NCBI GenBank assembly: GCA_965199165.1
Contig: OZ240681.1
Span: 4,340,001 to 4,404,000, forward strand
Origin: LMUY01 sp965199165
GTDB taxonomy: Bacteria; Pseudomonadota; Alphaproteobacteria; Acetobacterales; Acetobacteraceae
Length of the DNA stretch: 64,000 bases
Direction: 5' to 3'
Below, one piece after another: positions 16,257-25,487 of this stretch (within the stretch, counting starts at the first letter, position 1; the number at the start of each line of letters is the position of its first letter). The notes beneath the pieces were generated by a model that saw only the letters and a program-made list of their open reading frames with translations, made no database searches and was not told the DNA's origin. Position numbers and translations under genes: made by a program.

Positions 16257-17489
16257 ATGAACGTCCGTGTGGCTTCGGTGGAGGTGGCACCTGCGGCGGT
16301 GACCATCCCGGCCCAAATCCTGGTGTTGCCGGTGCTGCTGGCGATCAGCTTCTCCCACCTGCTGAACGATCTGATCCAATCGCTCATCCCGGCGATCTAC
16401 CCGCTGCTGAAGACGAACTATGACCTCAGCTTCGCCCAGATCGGCTTCCTGACGCTGACGTTCCAGATCACGGCGTCATTGCTGCAGCCCGTGGTCGGCA
16501 GCTTCACCGACCGGCGGCCGCTGCCCTTCTCGTTGCCCGTCGGGATGGGCTTCACCTTGGTCGGGCTGCTGATGCTGTCGCAGGCGCACAACTACCCCAT
16601 GCTGTTGCTGGCTGCCGCCCTGGTGGGAATGGGCTCGTCCGTGTTCCATCCGGAGTCGGCGCGCGTGGCGCGGATGGCATCCGGCGGTCGCCACGGACTG
16701 GCGCAGTCCGTGTTCCAGGTGGGGGGCAATGCCGGGCAGGCGATCGGGCCGCTGGCAGCCGCCTTCGTCATCATGCCGCATGGTCAGGGCAGCGTCGGCC
16801 TGTTCGCCATGCTGGCCCTGCTCGGGATCGGCATCCTCTACGGCGTGGGGCGCTGGTACTCCACGACAGCCCGGCTGCGCGGCCGCGCTCGGCGGGCCGG
16901 CCCGGCTGCCTCCGCCCTGCCGCAGCGCCGCGTCGTGCTGGCCGTATGCGTGCTGCTGGCGCTGATCTTCTCCAAGTATTTCTACACGGCCAGCCTGTCG
17001 ACCTACTACACCTTCTACCTGATCGACCACTTCCACATCCCGGTGCAGCAGGCGCAGGTCGACTTGTTCGTGTATCTGGGCGCGTTCGCCACCGGGACGC
17101 TGGCCGGCGGGCCCATCGGTGACTGGATCGGCCGCAAATACGTGATCTGGGTTTCCATCCTCGGTGTGCTGCCGTTCACCCTCGTGCTGCCGTATGCCGA
17201 CCTGTTCTGGACGGTGGTGCTGACGATCCCGATCGGGCTGATCCTGTCCTCCGCTTTCTCGGCCATCCTGGTGTACGCGCAGGAACTCATGCCCGGCCGC
17301 ATCGGCACCGTGTCCGGCCTGTTCTTCGGCTTCGCCTTCGGCATGGGTGGGCTGGGCGCGGCGTTGCTGGGCCAGATGGCGGACCATGTGGGGATCGTGG
17401 CGGTCTACCGCCTGTGCGCCTTCCTGCCGGCGATCGGGCTGTTGGCGGCGTTCCTGCCGAACGTGGAGCGTCCGCGCCATGCCGTTTGA
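16257..17489 (+). CDS. Fosmidomycin-resistance-type MFS transporter
   Basis: A 410-aa inner-membrane efflux transporter of the Fsr family. Family marks are SHLLNDLIQSLIPAIYPLLK at the first span, GSFTDRRPLPF between spans 2 and 3, GSSVFHPESARVARMASGGRHGLAQS, and VGGNAGQAIGPL. Around 12 membrane spans. Fsr confers fosmidomycin resistance in E. coli; the natural substrate is unclear. Its 3' end overlaps the DUF2237 start by 11 bases, and the GST gene overlaps that one, so the three form a tight operon. Confidence 0.92.
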   Translation: MNVRVASVEVAPAAVTIPAQILVLPVLLAISFSHLLNDLIQSLIPAIYPLLKTNYDLSFAQIGFLTLTFQITASLLQPVVGSFTDRRPLPFSLPVGMGFTLVGLLMLSQAHNYPMLLLAAALVGMGSSVFHPESARVARMASGGRHGLAQSVFQVGGNAGQAIGPLAAAFVIMPHGQGSVGLFAMLALLGIGILYGVGRWYSTTARLRGRARRAGPAASALPQRRVVLAVCVLLALIFSKYFYTASLSTYYTFYLIDHFHIPVQQAQVDLFVYLGAFATGTLAGGPIGDWIGRKYVIWVSILGVLPFTLVLPYADLFWTVVLTIPIGLILSSAFSAILVYAQELMPGRIGTVSGLFFGFAFGMGGLGAALLGQMADHVGIVAVYRLCAFLPAIGLLAAFLPNVERPRHAV

Positions 17490-17871
17490 CGAGACTGGCG
17501 GCCGCGCGCCGGGCCGCAACGTGCTCGGCGGACGCCTGCAGAGCTGCTCGGGCGACCCGTTGACCGGGTTCTACCGCGACGGATGCTGCAACACGGGGCC
17601 GGAGGATGGCGGCAGCCACACCGTCTGCGCCGTGGTGACGGCGGAGTTCCTGCGCTTCAGCGCCGAGCGCGGGAACGATCTGTCCACACCCCGTCCGGAT
17701 TACGGCTTTCCCGGCCTGCAGCCGGGCGACCATTGGTGCCTGTGCGCTCCACGTTGGCAGGAGGCGTTGGAAGCCGGCTGCGCGCCGCTGGTGACGCTGG
17801 AGGCGACGGAGGAGAGCGCACTCCAGCACTGCACTCTGGAGGATCTGGAGCGGCACGCAGCGCAGTGCTGA
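17479..17871 (+). CDS. DUF2237 family protein
   Basis: A 130-aa soluble protein of the DUF2237 family: RNVLGGRLQSCSGDPLTGFYRDGCCNTGPEDGG at the start (given here by its landmark CxxDPLTGFxRDGxC), then HTVCAVVT, FLRFSAERGNDLSTP and DHWCLCAPRWQEAL. Conserved cysteines suggest metal binding, but the function is unknown. It overlaps the MFS gene by 11 bases upstream and the GST gene by 7 bases downstream. Confidence 0.88.
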   Translation: MPFDETGGRAPGRNVLGGRLQSCSGDPLTGFYRDGCCNTGPEDGGSHTVCAVVTAEFLRFSAERGNDLSTPRPDYGFPGLQPGDHWCLCAPRWQEALEAGCAPLVTLEATEESALQHCTLEDLERHAAQC

Positions 17872-18482
17872 CCGTCCATCACCTGAACAACAGCCGCAGC
17901 CAGCGGATCCTCTGGATGCTGGAGGAACTTGGTGTCGAGTACCAAGTGGTGCGTTACGAGCGCGACCCGGCAACCATGCTGGCGCCGGACGCACTGAAGG
18001 CGGTGCATCCGCTTGGCAAGTCCCCGGTCATCGAGGATGGCGGGGTGGTGGTGTCCGAGTCGGGCGCCATCGTGGAGTATTTGGCCGAGCGGTACGACGG
18101 CCTGCGCCCGGCGGGCACGACGGAGCGGCGCCGTGCCGTCTACTGGGTGCATTTCGCCGAGGGCTCGGCCATGACGCCGCTGCTGCTGAAACTCCATTTG
18201 GCCCGGCTCGGCCCGGCCGCGGCGCCGTTGCGGGAGCGCGTGGACGGTCAGGTCGCGGCGATGCTGCATTACGTGCAGGCGGAACTCGGGGACGCCCCCT
18301 TCCTTGCCGGCGGCGAGCTGAGCATCGCCGACATCATGATGTCCTACCCGCTGGAGGCGGCGGCGGCTCGGCTCGGCCTGGGCGGCTTCGGCAGCCTCTC
18401 GGCTTACCTCGTCGCCGTCCAGGCCCGCCCCGCCTACCAGGCCGCCCTCGCGCGCGGCGGACCTTACGAAGTCCTCAAGTAG
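17865..18482 (+). CDS. Glutathione S-transferase family protein
   Basis: A 205-aa cytosolic GST. The thioredoxin-like N-domain has NNSRSQRILWMLEELG (Ser as likely glutathione-activating residue), NPLGKSPVI-type segment HPLGKSPVIEDG and VVSESGAIVEYLAERY. The all-helical C-domain holds FLAGGELSIADIMMSYPLEA. The start is the GTG at 17865, overlapping the previous gene by 7 bases; no ATG fits. Role likely detoxification by glutathione conjugation. Confidence 0.9.
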   Translation: MLTVHHLNNSRSQRILWMLEELGVEYQVVRYERDPATMLAPDALKAVHPLGKSPVIEDGGVVVSESGAIVEYLAERYDGLRPAGTTERRRAVYWVHFAEGSAMTPLLLKLHLARLGPAAAPLRERVDGQVAAMLHYVQAELGDAPFLAGGELSIADIMMSYPLEAAAARLGLGGFGSLSAYLVAVQARPAYQAALARGGPYEVLK

Positions 18483-18492
18483 CGTCGCGGGC

Positions 18493-19593
18493 ATGGTCCT
18501 GCGCGTCGGACCCCCATCCGGGCTTTGTGCCTCTGCGGCGAGAGGGCTGCGGGGCGGTGTCGCCCGCGTCCTGCTGGCGTGCGGCCTTCTCGTCGGCGGC
18601 GCCGGCCCGGCCCCCCGCTTGGCCCTGCTCGGCGTCAACCTGGCATCCGCCGAGTTCGGGATCGACGACATGGAGCACGGCCACGTGCATATCGGCAGCT
18701 ACGGCACCGACTACGTCTATCCCACGCATGCCGAGCTCGACGACGTCGCCGCCGCCGGCCTGAACGTGGTGCGCGTGCCGTTCTCGTGGGAACGCATGCA
18801 GCCGGTGCCGCACGGCCCGCTGGACCAGAAGCAGCTTCTCCTCATGGACGAGCTGGTCGCCTACGCCGCGGGCCGTGGCGTCGCCGTCATCCTGGATCCG
18901 CACAATTACGGCTACGGCTATGGCCACCTGGTCGGCTCGCCCGAGACGCCCGCCGACGCGTTCGCCGACTTCTGGAGCCGCATGGCCCGGCATTACCGCG
19001 GCAGCGCGAACGTCATCTTCGGCCTGATGAACGAACCGCACGACCAGACGCCAACGCAGTGGCTCGGCCCGGCCAACGCGGCCATATCGGCGATCCGCTC
19101 CGCCGGTGCGCGACAGGAGGTCCTGGTCCCCGGCACCTTCCACACCAACGGCGCATCCTGGGTGTCCCAGGGCAACGCCGCGGAGTTCGCCGACAAGGTG
19201 GTCGACCCGTTGGGGCACGTCGCCTTCGAGATCCACCAGTACAACGATGCGGACCAAAGCGGCAGCAGCCCCGTGCCCGTGTCCCCGACGATCGGGCCGG
19301 AGCGGCTGGCCGCCGTCACTGCCTGGGCGGAAGCGGGAGGGCATAGGCTTTTCCTCGGCGAGTTCGGCGCCGGGCCGGACGCCGCCAGCCTGCTGGCGAT
19401 GACCAACCAACTTGCGTTCATGCAGGCGCACGCCGGAGCGTGGCAGGGTGGCACCGCCTGGGCGGGCGGACCGTGGTGGCCGCGTGGCAATCCCTGGGCG
19501 CTCGACAACGACCACGGGGTGCCCACGCCGCAGGTCCGCGCCCTCCAAGCATTCGCGCCGCAGCACCTGCCTGCCGCAGCGGCCGCGCCGTAG
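18493..19593 (+). CDS. Glycoside hydrolase family 5 (endoglucanase-like)
   Basis: A 366-aa secreted glycosidase. Residues ~10-45 look like a long signal segment. The GH5 TIM barrel starts at GVNLASAEFG; conserved sites are GLNVVRVPFSWERM, ILDPHNYG, the acid/base Glu in FGLMNEPHD, FEIHQYND and the nucleophile Glu in LFLGEFG. Both catalytic residues are present. Likely substrates are beta-glucans; cellulase (EC 3.2.1.4) is the usual annotation. It starts 10 bases past the GST stop. No cellulose synthase genes lie in this window. Confidence 0.88.
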   Translation: MVLRVGPPSGLCASAARGLRGGVARVLLACGLLVGGAGPAPRLALLGVNLASAEFGIDDMEHGHVHIGSYGTDYVYPTHAELDDVAAAGLNVVRVPFSWERMQPVPHGPLDQKQLLLMDELVAYAAGRGVAVILDPHNYGYGYGHLVGSPETPADAFADFWSRMARHYRGSANVIFGLMNEPHDQTPTQWLGPANAAISAIRSAGARQEVLVPGTFHTNGASWVSQGNAAEFADKVVDPLGHVAFEIHQYNDADQSGSSPVPVSPTIGPERLAAVTAWAEAGGHRLFLGEFGAGPDAASLLAMTNQLAFMQAHAGAWQGGTAWAGGPWWPRGNPWALDNDHGVPTPQVRALQAFAPQHLPAAAAAP

Positions 19594-19648
19594 CGGAGGA
19601 CGCCACGCCAGCCGCGCCCAGGCCGCAGGGCGGGCCTACCCGGCCGCT

Positions 19649-20740
19649 TCAATCGACGATGATACGCGGCCCTGCGGCCGCCGGGATCGCCAGCTTTTCC
19701 CATACCCGCGCTGCCAGCGCCGTGTAGGCCTGCCCGGCCACGCCGTTCGGTGCGGCGGCGGTGATCGGGGCTCCGGCATCGCCACTTTCCCGGATGTCGA
19801 GCAGCAGCGGGATCTCCCCCAGGAAGTCCACGCCCAGCCGCGCCGCCTCCTGGCGGGCGCCGCCATGGCCGAACAGCTCGGCCCGGTGGCCGCAGGCCGG
19901 GCAACAGAAATAGCTCATGTTCTCCACCAGCCCGAGCACGGGCACCTGCGTCTTCTCGAACATGCGCACGCCCCGCCGGGCATCCATCAGGGCCACGTCC
20001 TGCGGCGTGGACACGATCACCGCGCCGGCGAGCCTCAGCTTCTGCGCGACCGTCAGCTGCGCGTCGCCCGTGCCCGGCGGCATGTCCAGCACCATCACGT
20101 CCAGCGGACCCCAGGCCACCTGGCCCAGCAGCTGCTGCAGCGCGCCCATCACCATGGGGCCGCGCCACACCATTGCCGTCTCCTGGTCCACCAACAGGCC
20201 GATCGACATCGCCTTCAGGCCCCACGCCTCCACCGGGATGATTTGGCCGCCCTGCAAAGCTGGCTTGTCGCGCAGACCGAGCATCGTCGGCAGGCTGGGA
20301 CCGTGGATGTCCGCGTCCAGCAGCCCGACGCGGCGCCCGGCCTGCGCCAAGGCGACCGCAAGGTTCACGGCAGTGGTCGACTTGCCCACTCCACCCTTGC
20401 CGGACGCCACCGCCACCACGTGCCGCACCTCCGGCAGCAGGTCCGCCGGCCTGGGCGGGGCAGGCGCGGCTTCAGGCCGGTGCGACGTCAGCACCGCCGT
20501 CACGGTCTGCACGCCCGGCACCCGGGACAGCAGCGACCCGGCCTGGGCGCGCACCGCCTCCATCGCCGGCGCGGAGGCGCGGTCCGCCCGCAGCGCCAGG
20601 TGCACGGAGCCGCCGCGCACCGTCAGGCTATCGACCAGCCCGGCGGCCACCACGTCGCGGCTGCCGCCGGGCTCGACGACCCCGCGCAACGCCTGGCGAA
20701 CGGCGGCCTCCAGCCCGGGGCCTGGCGTGATTGCGGCCAT
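19649..20740 (-). CDS. apbC: Mrp/NBP35-family Fe-S cluster carrier ATPase
   Basis: Carries and inserts iron-sulfur clusters; cytoplasmic, 363 aa. An N-terminal DUF59/MIP18-like domain (1-~90) precedes the deviant Walker A VASGKGGVGKSTTAVNLA, DADIHGPSLP, the Walker B-like VLDMPPGTGDAQLT, and the cluster-binding CPAC (YFCCPACGHRAELFG). It is read away from hflK with 132 bases between. Gene names mrp and apbC are both in use for it. Confidence 0.95.
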   Translation of the reverse strand: MAAITPGPGLEAAVRQALRGVVEPGGSRDVVAAGLVDSLTVRGGSVHLALRADRASAPAMEAVRAQAGSLLSRVPGVQTVTAVLTSHRPEAAPAPPRPADLLPEVRHVVAVASGKGGVGKSTTAVNLAVALAQAGRRVGLLDADIHGPSLPTMLGLRDKPALQGGQIIPVEAWGLKAMSIGLLVDQETAMVWRGPMVMGALQQLLGQVAWGPLDVMVLDMPPGTGDAQLTVAQKLRLAGAVIVSTPQDVALMDARRGVRMFEKTQVPVLGLVENMSYFCCPACGHRAELFGHGGARQEAARLGVDFLGEIPLLLDIRESGDAGAPITAAAPNGVAGQAYTALAARVWEKLAIPAAAGPRIIVD

Positions 20741-20872
20741 GCGCTTGCAAACCCTCCATGCGTCGCCATTATGCGGGCCGAGCCAAACCGGACGCTGGCC
20801 GCGCCGGGGATATGGCGCGCAGACGCTGCGATGCCAGCGCCGTCCGGCAAACCGATGAGGAGCGTGGCAGCG

Positions 20873-22114
20873 ATGCCTTGGAATTCTGGCGACAACAACG
20901 ACCCGACGCCCGGGCCGTGGGGTACGCCCGGCGACGGAGGCAAGCGGCCGCGCAACGACGGCAACAAGGATCGCGGCCCGTGGGGCGGTGGCCGGCCGAA
21001 CGGCCCGCAGGGAAGCCTGCCCGACCTCGACCAGCTGATTGCCCGCGCCAACGCGGCCTTCCGCGGCATCATCCCCGGCGGGAGCGGCGGCGGGCGGCCG
21101 GGCCTGCCCGGCCTGTCGCGCAACGGCGGGCGCGGCCTGCTGCTGCTGGTGCTGCTGGTGGTCGCCGTCTGGCTCGCCACCGGCTTCTACCGCGTGCAGC
21201 CGGACGAGCAGGGCGTGGTGCTGCGGTTCGGCGCCTTCAACCGGACCTCGCTGCCCGGCCTCAACTACCATATCCCCTGGCCGGTCGAAGCCGCGTTGAC
21301 GCCCTCCGTCACCCGGATCAACCGGGTGGAGGTCGGCTTCACCCAGTCCTCCGGCGGCGGCACGATGCGCATGACCGCCCGCGGCCTGGTGAGCGACCCC
21401 GGCTCGCGCGACCAGACGATCCCGGCCGAGAGCCTGATGCTGACGGGGGACGAGAACATCATCGACATCGACTTCGCCGTGTTCTGGCGGGTGCGCGACG
21501 CCGGCAACTACCTGTTCAACACCCGCCATCCGGACGACACGGTCAAGCAGGTGGCCGAAAGCGTGATGCGGGAGGTGATCGGCCGCACGCCCATCCAGCC
21601 GGCGCTGACGGAGGCGCGGGCGCAGATCGAGACGGACGTGCGCTCCGGCATGCAGGCGATCCTGGACCAATACAAGGCGGGCGTGGAGGTGACGCAGGTG
21701 CAGCTGCAGAAGGTCGATCCGCCGGACGACGTGATCGAGAGCTTCCGCGACGTGCAGCGCGCCAACACCGATGCCGAGCGCATGCGCAACGAGGCGGAAA
21801 GCTACCGCAACGACATCGTGCCGCGCGCCCGCGGCGACGCCGCTGCCATCACCGCCACGGCGGAAGGCGCCCGGCAGGCCACGATCGCCGAGGCCGGCGG
21901 CCAGGCGCAGCGCTTCGACAGCGTCTACGCCGCCTACCAGGCTGCCAAGGACGTCACGTTGCGCCGCCTGTATATCGAGACGATGCAGGCGATCGTGTCG
22001 CACACGCCCACCACGGTGCTGGACTCCGGCGGCCGCGGCGCGCTGCCGTTCCTGAACCTGGGTGACCCGGCCGCGCCGCGCCCGGCAACGCCGGCGACCG
22101 GGGCGTCGCAGTGA
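20873..22114 (+). CDS. hflK: FtsH modulator subunit HflK
   Basis: Membrane protease-modulator subunit that forms a cage with HflC around FtsH. 413 aa. The N-terminus is Gly/Pro/Asn-rich and cytoplasmic; one span lies at ~85-105 (GLLLLVLLVVAVWLATGF), then the SPFH/band-7 domain (FYRVQPDEQGVVLRFG) and a coiled-coil-like Glu/Ala/Arg-rich end. An ATG 18 bases upstream is an alternative. Its stop overlaps the start of hflC. The order hflK-hflC-degP is common in alphaproteobacteria. Confidence 0.95.
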   Translation: MPWNSGDNNDPTPGPWGTPGDGGKRPRNDGNKDRGPWGGGRPNGPQGSLPDLDQLIARANAAFRGIIPGGSGGGRPGLPGLSRNGGRGLLLLVLLVVAVWLATGFYRVQPDEQGVVLRFGAFNRTSLPGLNYHIPWPVEAALTPSVTRINRVEVGFTQSSGGGTMRMTARGLVSDPGSRDQTIPAESLMLTGDENIIDIDFAVFWRVRDAGNYLFNTRHPDDTVKQVAESVMREVIGRTPIQPALTEARAQIETDVRSGMQAILDQYKAGVEVTQVQLQKVDPPDDVIESFRDVQRANTDAERMRNEAESYRNDIVPRARGDAAAITATAEGARQATIAEAGGQAQRFDSVYAAYQAAKDVTLRRLYIETMQAIVSHTPTTVLDSGGRGALPFLNLGDPAAPRPATPATGASQ

Positions 22115-22986
22115 TGCGCAACATCGTCATCGGCGTCGTCGTGCTGCTCCTGCTGGCCACCGGCGCGTCCGCCCTGTTCACCGTCGACCAGACGGAACAG
22201 GTGCTGATCACCCAGTTCGGCCAGCCGATCCGTGTCATCACCGAACCCGGGCTGCACGCCAAGATACCGTTCATCCAGACCGTCATCAGCTTCGACCGTC
22301 GGCTGCTGGACTACTCGACGCCGGGCGAGGAGGTGATCCTGAGCGACCAGCGGCGCCTGATCGTCGACAGCTTCACCCGCTTCCATATCACCGACCCGCT
22401 GCAATACTTCCAGGCGGTGGGCGCGCAGGAGGACGCGATCCGCGCGCGGCTCAACTCGGTCGTCACCTCTGCGCTGCGCCGGGTCCTGGGCAACGAGAGC
22501 CTGCTGGCGGTGCTTTCCACCGACCGCGGGCACATCATGGGGCTGATCCGCGACCAGGTGAACAACGAGATGAACGGCTTCGGCGTCGCAATCGAGGACG
22601 TGCGGATACGCCGCGCCGACTTGCCGGAGGGCAACACGCAGGCGATCCTCAACCGGATGAAGTCCGAGCGCCAGCGGGCGGCAAGCCAGGCGCGGGCCGA
22701 GGGCGCGGAGGCGTCCGCCAAGATCCGGGCGGATGCGGAGCGGGACCGGACGGTGCTGCTGGCCGACGCTCGGGCCACGGCGGACAAGCTGCGCGGCGAG
22801 GGCGAGGCGGCGGCGATCGCCACCAGCGCGGCAGCCTTCGGCCGAGACCCGCAGTTCTTCACCATCTGGCGCACCTTGCAGGCGTATCGCGACGGGTTCG
22901 CCGGCGGCCAGTCGCGCATGGTCGTGTCCACGGACGACGATTTCTTCAAGCTGATGCGGTCCGCTCCCGCCGTGCCCGCGCAATAG
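22114..22986 (+). CDS. hflC: FtsH modulator subunit HflC
   Basis: Partner of HflK in the periplasmic HflKC complex that restrains FtsH. 290 aa: one N-terminal span (NIVIGVVVLLLLATGASALF), band-7 domain beginning VDQTEQVLITQFG, and the hallmarks RLNSVVTSALRRVLG and FGVAIEDVRIRRADLPEGN. The C-terminal part is a helical AEGAEASAKIRADAERDR stretch. Start ATG 22114 overlaps the hflK stop (TGATG); GTG 22111 is possible. Confidence 0.95.
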   Translation: MRNIVIGVVVLLLLATGASALFTVDQTEQVLITQFGQPIRVITEPGLHAKIPFIQTVISFDRRLLDYSTPGEEVILSDQRRLIVDSFTRFHITDPLQYFQAVGAQEDAIRARLNSVVTSALRRVLGNESLLAVLSTDRGHIMGLIRDQVNNEMNGFGVAIEDVRIRRADLPEGNTQAILNRMKSERQRAASQARAEGAEASAKIRADAERDRTVLLADARATADKLRGEGEAAAIATSAAAFGRDPQFFTIWRTLQAYRDGFAGGQSRMVVSTDDDFFKLMRSAPAVPAQ

Positions 22987-23030
22987 GCAGGTGGGCCGTC
23001 ATTCTCAACTTCACGCGGCTCCCCACCTGC
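22987..23030. repeat. Inverted repeat between hflC and degP
   Basis: GCAGGTGGG (22987-22995) is complementary to CCCACCTGC (23022-23030), with a 26-base loop, directly after the hflC stop. No T-run of note follows (TCTCTTGT). It may be a processing or attenuation hairpin between the two genes. Confidence 0.4.
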
Positions 23031-23090
23031 TCTCTTGTCGCGCGCCCGGCCGCGTGAGCATCATCGTCTATCCTGAGAGGTCCGTATCCC

Positions 23091-24635
23091 ATGCGCTTGC
23101 TCACCTTGCGCGCCGCGGCGCTGGCCACCGCGCTGTCCCCGATCGTGTTGCCGGCCGCGTGCCTGGTGGCGCCGTTCACCGTCGCGCCGGCACAGGCCCG
23201 CGGGGCGCCGGACAGCTTCGCCGACCTGGCCGCGAACCTGGCGCCGGCGGTGGTCAACATCTCCTCCCAGCAGGCGGTGCAGGCCAAGGCGGACCGTCCG
23301 AGCGGCTCCAACGACCCGCAATTCCCCCAGGGCTCCCCGTTCGAGCAGTTCTTTCACGACTTCATGGAGCGGCACGGCGCCCCGGGCGGACAGAACAACG
23401 GCGACAGCGGCGGCGATGCCGAGCCGCGCCGGGGCGTGGCGCTCGGCTCCGGTTTCATCATCGATCCGTCCGGCTTCATCGTCACGAACAACCACGTCAT
23501 CGAGGGCGCGGACGAGATCACCGTCACGCTGCACGATGGCACGTCGATGAAGGCCAAGCTGATCGGCCATGACGACCGCACGGACGTGGCGCTGCTGAAG
23601 GTGGAGAGCGACACGCCCCTGCCCGCGGTCCCGTTCGCCGACAGCGACACGGCCCGCGTCGGTGACTGGGTCCTGGCCATCGGCAACCCGTTCGGGCTTG
23701 GCGGCTCCGTCACCGCCGGCATCGTCAGCGCCCGCGGCCGCGACATCCGCCAGGGCCCCTATGACGACTTCATCCAGACGGACGCCGCGATCAACCGCGG
23801 CAACTCGGGTGGGCCGCTGTTCAACATGGACGGGCAGGTGATCGGCATCAACACCGCCATCTACTCGCCGTCCGGCGGCTCCATCGGGATCGGTTTCTCG
23901 ATTCCCTCCAACATGGCAAAGCAGGTCGTCGCCCAACTGCGGGATTTCGGCCATGCCAAGCGCGGCTGGCTCGGCGTACAGATCCAGCAGGTGACGCCCG
24001 ACATCGCCGACGGCCTGGGGCTGCATCCCGCCCGGGGGGCCATGGTCGCCAGCGTGACGGATGATGGCCCGGCGGCGAAGTCGCAAATCCATGGCGGCGA
24101 CGTGATCCTCAAGTTCAACGGCATGGATGTGAAGGAGATGCGCACCCTGCCCCGGGTCGTCGCGGAGACGGAGATCGGCAAGCAGGTGCCCGTCGTGGTG
24201 TGGCGCGACGGCAAGGAGATGACGTTGCAGGCCTCCATCGCCGAGCTGCCGGACGACGTGCAGCAGGCGAGCGCCACGCCCACGCCGCAGGCGCCGAAGA
24301 AGCCGGCCGACACCGCGATGGCCATCACCGGGCTCGGCATGAAGCTCGCGACCATCAGCAGCGACTTGCGGACGAAATACACCATCGGCGCCGACCAGAA
24401 GGGCGTCGTGGTCACGGACGTGACGCCCAACGGCCCGGCGGCGGCGCGCGGCCTGAAAGCGGGCGACGTGGTCGTCGAGGTGCAGCAGGAGAGCGTCGCC
24501 ACGCCGCAGGACGTGGAGGACCGGGTGCAGAAATACCGCAAGATGAGCCGCAAGACCGTTCTGATGCTGGTGCAGAACAGCGACGGCCTGCGCTGGGTGC
24601 CGGTCGCCCTGACCACCGACGACAAGGGCGGCTGA
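23091..24635 (+). CDS. degP: Do-family periplasmic serine protease DegP/MucD type
   Basis: Periplasmic protease-chaperone for misfolded envelope proteins, 514 aa with a signal peptide ending near ARG at residue 37. The trypsin-like triad is complete: His135 (TNNHVIEG), Asp165 (DDRTDVALL), Ser239 (GNSGGPLF). PDZ1 begins near RGWLGVQIQQVTPD, PDZ2 near KLATISSDLRTKY with VVVTDVTPNGPAAARGLKAGD. It follows hflKC by about 100 bases containing a hairpin. Paralogs are named mucD or degQ; the symbol is by family. Confidence 0.94.
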   Translation: MRLLTLRAAALATALSPIVLPAACLVAPFTVAPAQARGAPDSFADLAANLAPAVVNISSQQAVQAKADRPSGSNDPQFPQGSPFEQFFHDFMERHGAPGGQNNGDSGGDAEPRRGVALGSGFIIDPSGFIVTNNHVIEGADEITVTLHDGTSMKAKLIGHDDRTDVALLKVESDTPLPAVPFADSDTARVGDWVLAIGNPFGLGGSVTAGIVSARGRDIRQGPYDDFIQTDAAINRGNSGGPLFNMDGQVIGINTAIYSPSGGSIGIGFSIPSNMAKQVVAQLRDFGHAKRGWLGVQIQQVTPDIADGLGLHPARGAMVASVTDDGPAAKSQIHGGDVILKFNGMDVKEMRTLPRVVAETEIGKQVPVVVWRDGKEMTLQASIAELPDDVQQASATPTPQAPKKPADTAMAITGLGMKLATISSDLRTKYTIGADQKGVVVTDVTPNGPAAARGLKAGDVVVEVQQESVATPQDVEDRVQKYRKMSRKTVLMLVQNSDGLRWVPVALTTDDKGG

Positions 24636-24800
24636 CTCAACATCTATGCGGAAGTCTACTTTGGAGGTCATCCAACGGCGATCTGCATCGCTACGGTACT
24701 AACGGCCCACACGGCCGATCCGCTCCAATGCTTGCAGATCACCGTCGGGCGGCGCGCAAACCCGCCTCTCGCTCGCCACGACGACTTTCCGGACAGACGT

Positions 24801-25133
24801 TCAGGCCATCATGTCGTCCCGCCGTTCCGCGATGATGAAGCCTTTGCCCCAGGCCGTGCCGATCAGCGGTCCGACGCCGGCTTGGGTCAGTTTCTTGCGC
24901 AGCTTCCAGATGAAGATGTCGATGACTTTGGTGTCGCGGGTAGAAGGTCCGCCGTAGACGTAATCAACGATCGCGTCCTTCGTCAGGACGGCGCCTCTGT
25001 GCCGCATCAGGAACTCGAACACGAGATATTCTTTGCGCGTCAATGCCAGCGGCGCATCGCCGACTCGGACCTCATGGCTGCTTAAATCCATCGTGAGGTT
25101 CTTGATGCGGAGAATTGGCGGGTTGTAAGTCAT
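24801..25133 (-). CDS. Orphan CtrA-like winged-helix DNA-binding domain (no receiver)
   Basis: A 110-aa protein that is only the OmpR/PhoB-type winged-helix effector domain. It follows the CtrA C-terminal pattern closely: ALTRKEYLVFEFLMRHRGAVLTKD, YVYGG, KVIDIFIWKLRKKL and GTAWGKGFII. A phosphorylatable receiver is absent, and a stop codon lies four codons upstream in frame. The gene and its upstream region are visibly lower in GC than the neighbours, hinting at acquisition or decay. It could act as a constitutive competitor or partner at CtrA-type sites; it could also be the remains of a full regulator. Confidence 0.78.
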   Translation of the reverse strand: MTYNPPILRIKNLTMDLSSHEVRVGDAPLALTRKEYLVFEFLMRHRGAVLTKDAIVDYVYGGPSTRDTKVIDIFIWKLRKKLTQAGVGPLIGTAWGKGFIIAERRDDMMA

Positions 25134-25487
25134 TATCCCAGATCAAATCCAAAGTATCTGCACGTCGAGGAAGATCAAGTATACGGAAGATAAGGTATGA
25201 TGGTCTTAGTAATTTCGACTTCTTAGCCAGGCTGACGCGATCGGCTTCAATGATCAAAACCGCATCGGCTCCATTTGCTTCGGCACTTCCGCAAAATCCG
25301 GATCGGGCGCTCGTGCACGATCATGTCTGATAGCCAACACGTCCACAGCGTCTTACCGATTATTACGGTGTTGTCACCACCTAAATCGTCAAGTAACGAA
25401 TAAGATTTTTGACGTTCGACTATGTCGAGGTGACATGGTCGCCTGATTACAGACTGTTGTCAGCGTTCGCTGGGCGGGCAAGTCGAC
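25134..25487. other. AT-richer intergenic stretch without a supported gene
   Basis: The 354 bases between the winged-helix gene and the Rrf2 gene are far less GC-rich than the rest. Short readings exist in several frames but none looks like a full gene. A 26-residue reading at 25323-25403 (plus) ends LPIITVLSPP, like the first strand of a ParA/MinD ATPase before a missing P-loop. At 25478-25500 an 8-base inverted repeat, GCAAGTCG / CGACTTGC, straddles the rrf2 stop codon. Confidence 0.5.
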
